Positions 62,902 through 64,000 of a stretch of 64,000 nucleotides of DNA are shown piece after piece. The stretch spans positions 1,275,351-1,339,350 of the forward strand of contig NZ_HG315671.1 of NCBI RefSeq assembly GCF_000723205.1, in the 5' to 3' direction. The notes beneath the pieces were generated by a model, which worked only from the letters and a program-made list of their open reading frames with translations, had not been told where the DNA came from and did not search any database. Positions within the stretch are counted from its first letter, which is position 1. Each line of letters opens with the position of its first letter. This DNA is from Formosa agariphila KMM 3901. Its GTDB lineage: Bacteria; Bacteroidota; Bacteroidia; Flavobacteriales; Flavobacteriaceae. The translations under genes and the position numbers were made by a program.

Positions 62902-64000
62902 ATGAAGAAACTTGGACTTTTAATTATTGCATTCGTTATCGCTTTACCATCGGTAATGGCGAATGAAGGGATGTGGTTTTTAATACATATAGAGCGCTTA
63001 AATTATCGCGATATGCAAAAAATGGGGTTGCAATTAACTCCTGAAGAAATTTACAGTATAAACAATCAGAGTTTAAAAGATGCTATCGTACAGTTTAATG
63101 GCGGGTGTACAGCGAGTATTGTTTCTGATAGTGGTTTGGTTTTAACAAATCATCATTGTGGATATAGTGCCATTGCAGAATTATCTACAGCAGAACAAAA
63201 TCATTTAAAAAACGGATATTGGGCAGCTTCTTTAGAGGAGGAGATGAAACCTGAAAGTTTATATGTGCGTTTCTTTGTACGTATGGACGATGTGTCTAAA
63301 CGTATTCTTTCATTAGTTAATGATGAGATGACTGAAAAGGAACGAGAAGCTATAATAAATAAAGAAATAGCTAAAATTGAAGCAGAAAATAATGAAGGCG
63401 GAAAATATACCGTTTCGGTACGTTCTTTTTATCAAGGTAATGAGTATTATTACTTTGTTTACGAAGACTATAACGATGTTCGACTTGTAGGAACACCTCC
63501 AGAAAGTGTAGGTAAATTTGGTGGAGATACAGACAATTGGGAATGGCCAAGACATACTGGTGATTTTTCATTATTTAGAGTGTATGCTAACGATAATGGA
63601 GAGCCTGCAGAGTATTCTAAAACAAATGTGCCTTTAAAAGCTAAATACCACTTACCTGTAAATATAAACGGTGTTAAAGAAAACGACTTTGCCATGATTC
63701 TTGGTTATCCAGGTCGAACAAACCGTTGGATGCCTGCATCTGGTGTAGAACAAAACGTAAAGTATGCATATCCTGCATGGGTAGAAAGCTCTAAATTGGG
63801 TATGGATGTGTTTAAAAAATATATGGACCAAAGTGAAGAGGTAAATTTAATGTATGCCTCTAAATACGCTGGTGTTGCCAATTATTGGAAAAACCGTCAA
63901 GGTATGATTGATGCTTTAACGGCTCATAAAACTGTAGAAACAAAACGTAAAACAGAGAAGAAATTTGATAAATGGGCTAATAAGAAGAAAAATAAATCTA
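62902..64000 (+). CDS. S46-family dipeptidyl-peptidase (DPP7/DPP11 type), 3' end outside window
   Basis: About 366 codons from the ATG at 62902 to the window edge; the family is about 700 residues. A signal peptide (residues 1-21, ending VMAN) is followed by EGMWFLIHIERLN. H85 in TNHHCGYSAI is the catalytic His, and D221 in TGDFSLFRVY is the likely Asp, matching H85 and D227 of P. gingivalis DPP11; the Ser is beyond the window. S46 peptidases remove dipeptides from periplasmic oligopeptides. The residue that sets Asp/Glu versus hydrophobic preference is outside the window, so DPP7 and DPP11 cannot be told apart. Confidence 0.92.
   Translation, partial: MKKLGLLIIAFVIALPSVMANEGMWFLIHIERLNYRDMQKMGLQLTPEEIYSINNQSLKDAIVQFNGGCTASIVSDSGLVLTNHHCGYSAIAELSTAEQNHLKNGYWAASLEEEMKPESLYVRFFVRMDDVSKRILSLVNDEMTEKEREAIINKEIAKIEAENNEGGKYTVSVRSFYQGNEYYYFVYEDYNDVRLVGTPPESVGKFGGDTDNWEWPRHTGDFSLFRVYANDNGEPAEYSKTNVPLKAKYHLPVNINGVKENDFAMILGYPGRTNRWMPASGVEQNVKYAYPAWVESSKLGMDVFKKYMDQSEEVNLMYASKYAGVANYWKNRQGMIDALTAHKTVETKRKTEKKFDKWANKKKNKS

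Noticed and set aside
63313-63695. Three overlapping minus-strand frames inside the S46 peptidase gene
   Set aside because: Antisense shadows of a real gene that is simply cut by the window end.
1-64000. CRISPR array, tRNA or rRNA genes, riboswitch
   Set aside because: No regularly spaced repeats, no cloverleaf ends and no ribosomal sequence recognised; the only stable RNA found is the SRP RNA.

Overview
The window is low-GC DNA from a member of the Flavobacteriaceae (Bacteroidota), probably marine. The evidence is the Bacteroidota promoter signature (TAnnTTTG -7 boxes, several with a TTG/TTTG -33 box 18-20 bp upstream), many lipoproteins with a Cys directly after a short signal peptide, the gliding protein GldI, a PorV/PorQ-type protein, DUF4252, DUF3276 and DUF2007 proteins, a leucine dehydrogenase and an S46 dipeptidyl-peptidase. 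Most genes are ordinary core genes in short operons, closed by clear hairpin terminators that often serve convergent genes from both sides. I see no CRISPR array, tRNA, rRNA or prophage.

Layout. 1-410: the 3' end of an IS256-family transposase with its probable right end. 0.4-2.3 kb: DUF2147 protein and an OprO/OprP-type porin. 2.6-7.8 kb: a polyol (mannitol) unit, with a Nudix-derived regulator divergent from an NCS1-family permease, mannitol 2-dehydrogenase and fructokinase. The expected route is uptake, oxidation to fructose and phosphorylation. 7.8-14.4 kb: AsmA-like protein, lipoprotein, cyclophilin-FKBP fusion lipoprotein, GldI, DHH phosphoesterase, Ndk. 14.5-17.4 kb: ABC transporter with a membrane protein and a LolA-like protein. 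17.4-24.5 kb: DUF202, OmpA lipoprotein, glycosyltransferase, a small PD-ExK-type protein, HolA, Lnt, PorV-like protein. 24.7-34.6 kb: PssA, LptB, AhpD-like, TatC, KdsD, RecQ, AckA-Pta. 34.8-42.9 kb: a second, cytoplasmic cyclophilin-FKBP fusion, DcaP-like porin, YfiT, redoxin, CsaA, BASS transporter, PlsC-type acyltransferase, DUF3276, ABC exporter. 43-48.4 kb: leucine dehydrogenase, NusB-DUF1573-YajC, and an ECF sigma / putative anti-sigma / two DUF4252 unit. 48.5-56.5 kb: S41 protease, Dph6-like ATPase, sugar phosphate isomerase-like protein, a very AT-rich AbiH-type phage-defence gene, beta-helix lipoprotein, thioesterase, glutaminyl cyclase. 56.5-64 kb: SRP RNA, SDR, transaldolase-like enzyme, a cysteine-free thioredoxin-fold lipoprotein, a YbiT-type ABC-F protein, DUF2007, two cold-shock genes and the start of an S46 peptidase.

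Most interesting points: the AbiH gene, whose motif order resembles SIR2-type NADase effectors and which has its own promoter, a 5' hairpin and flanking repeats; an ABC-F protein whose second Walker A is erased; a RecQ without the zinc-binding cysteines; a nucleobase-family permease in a mannitol operon; two cyclophilin-FKBP fusions in different compartments; and a nusB promoter buried in the preceding gene's terminator.
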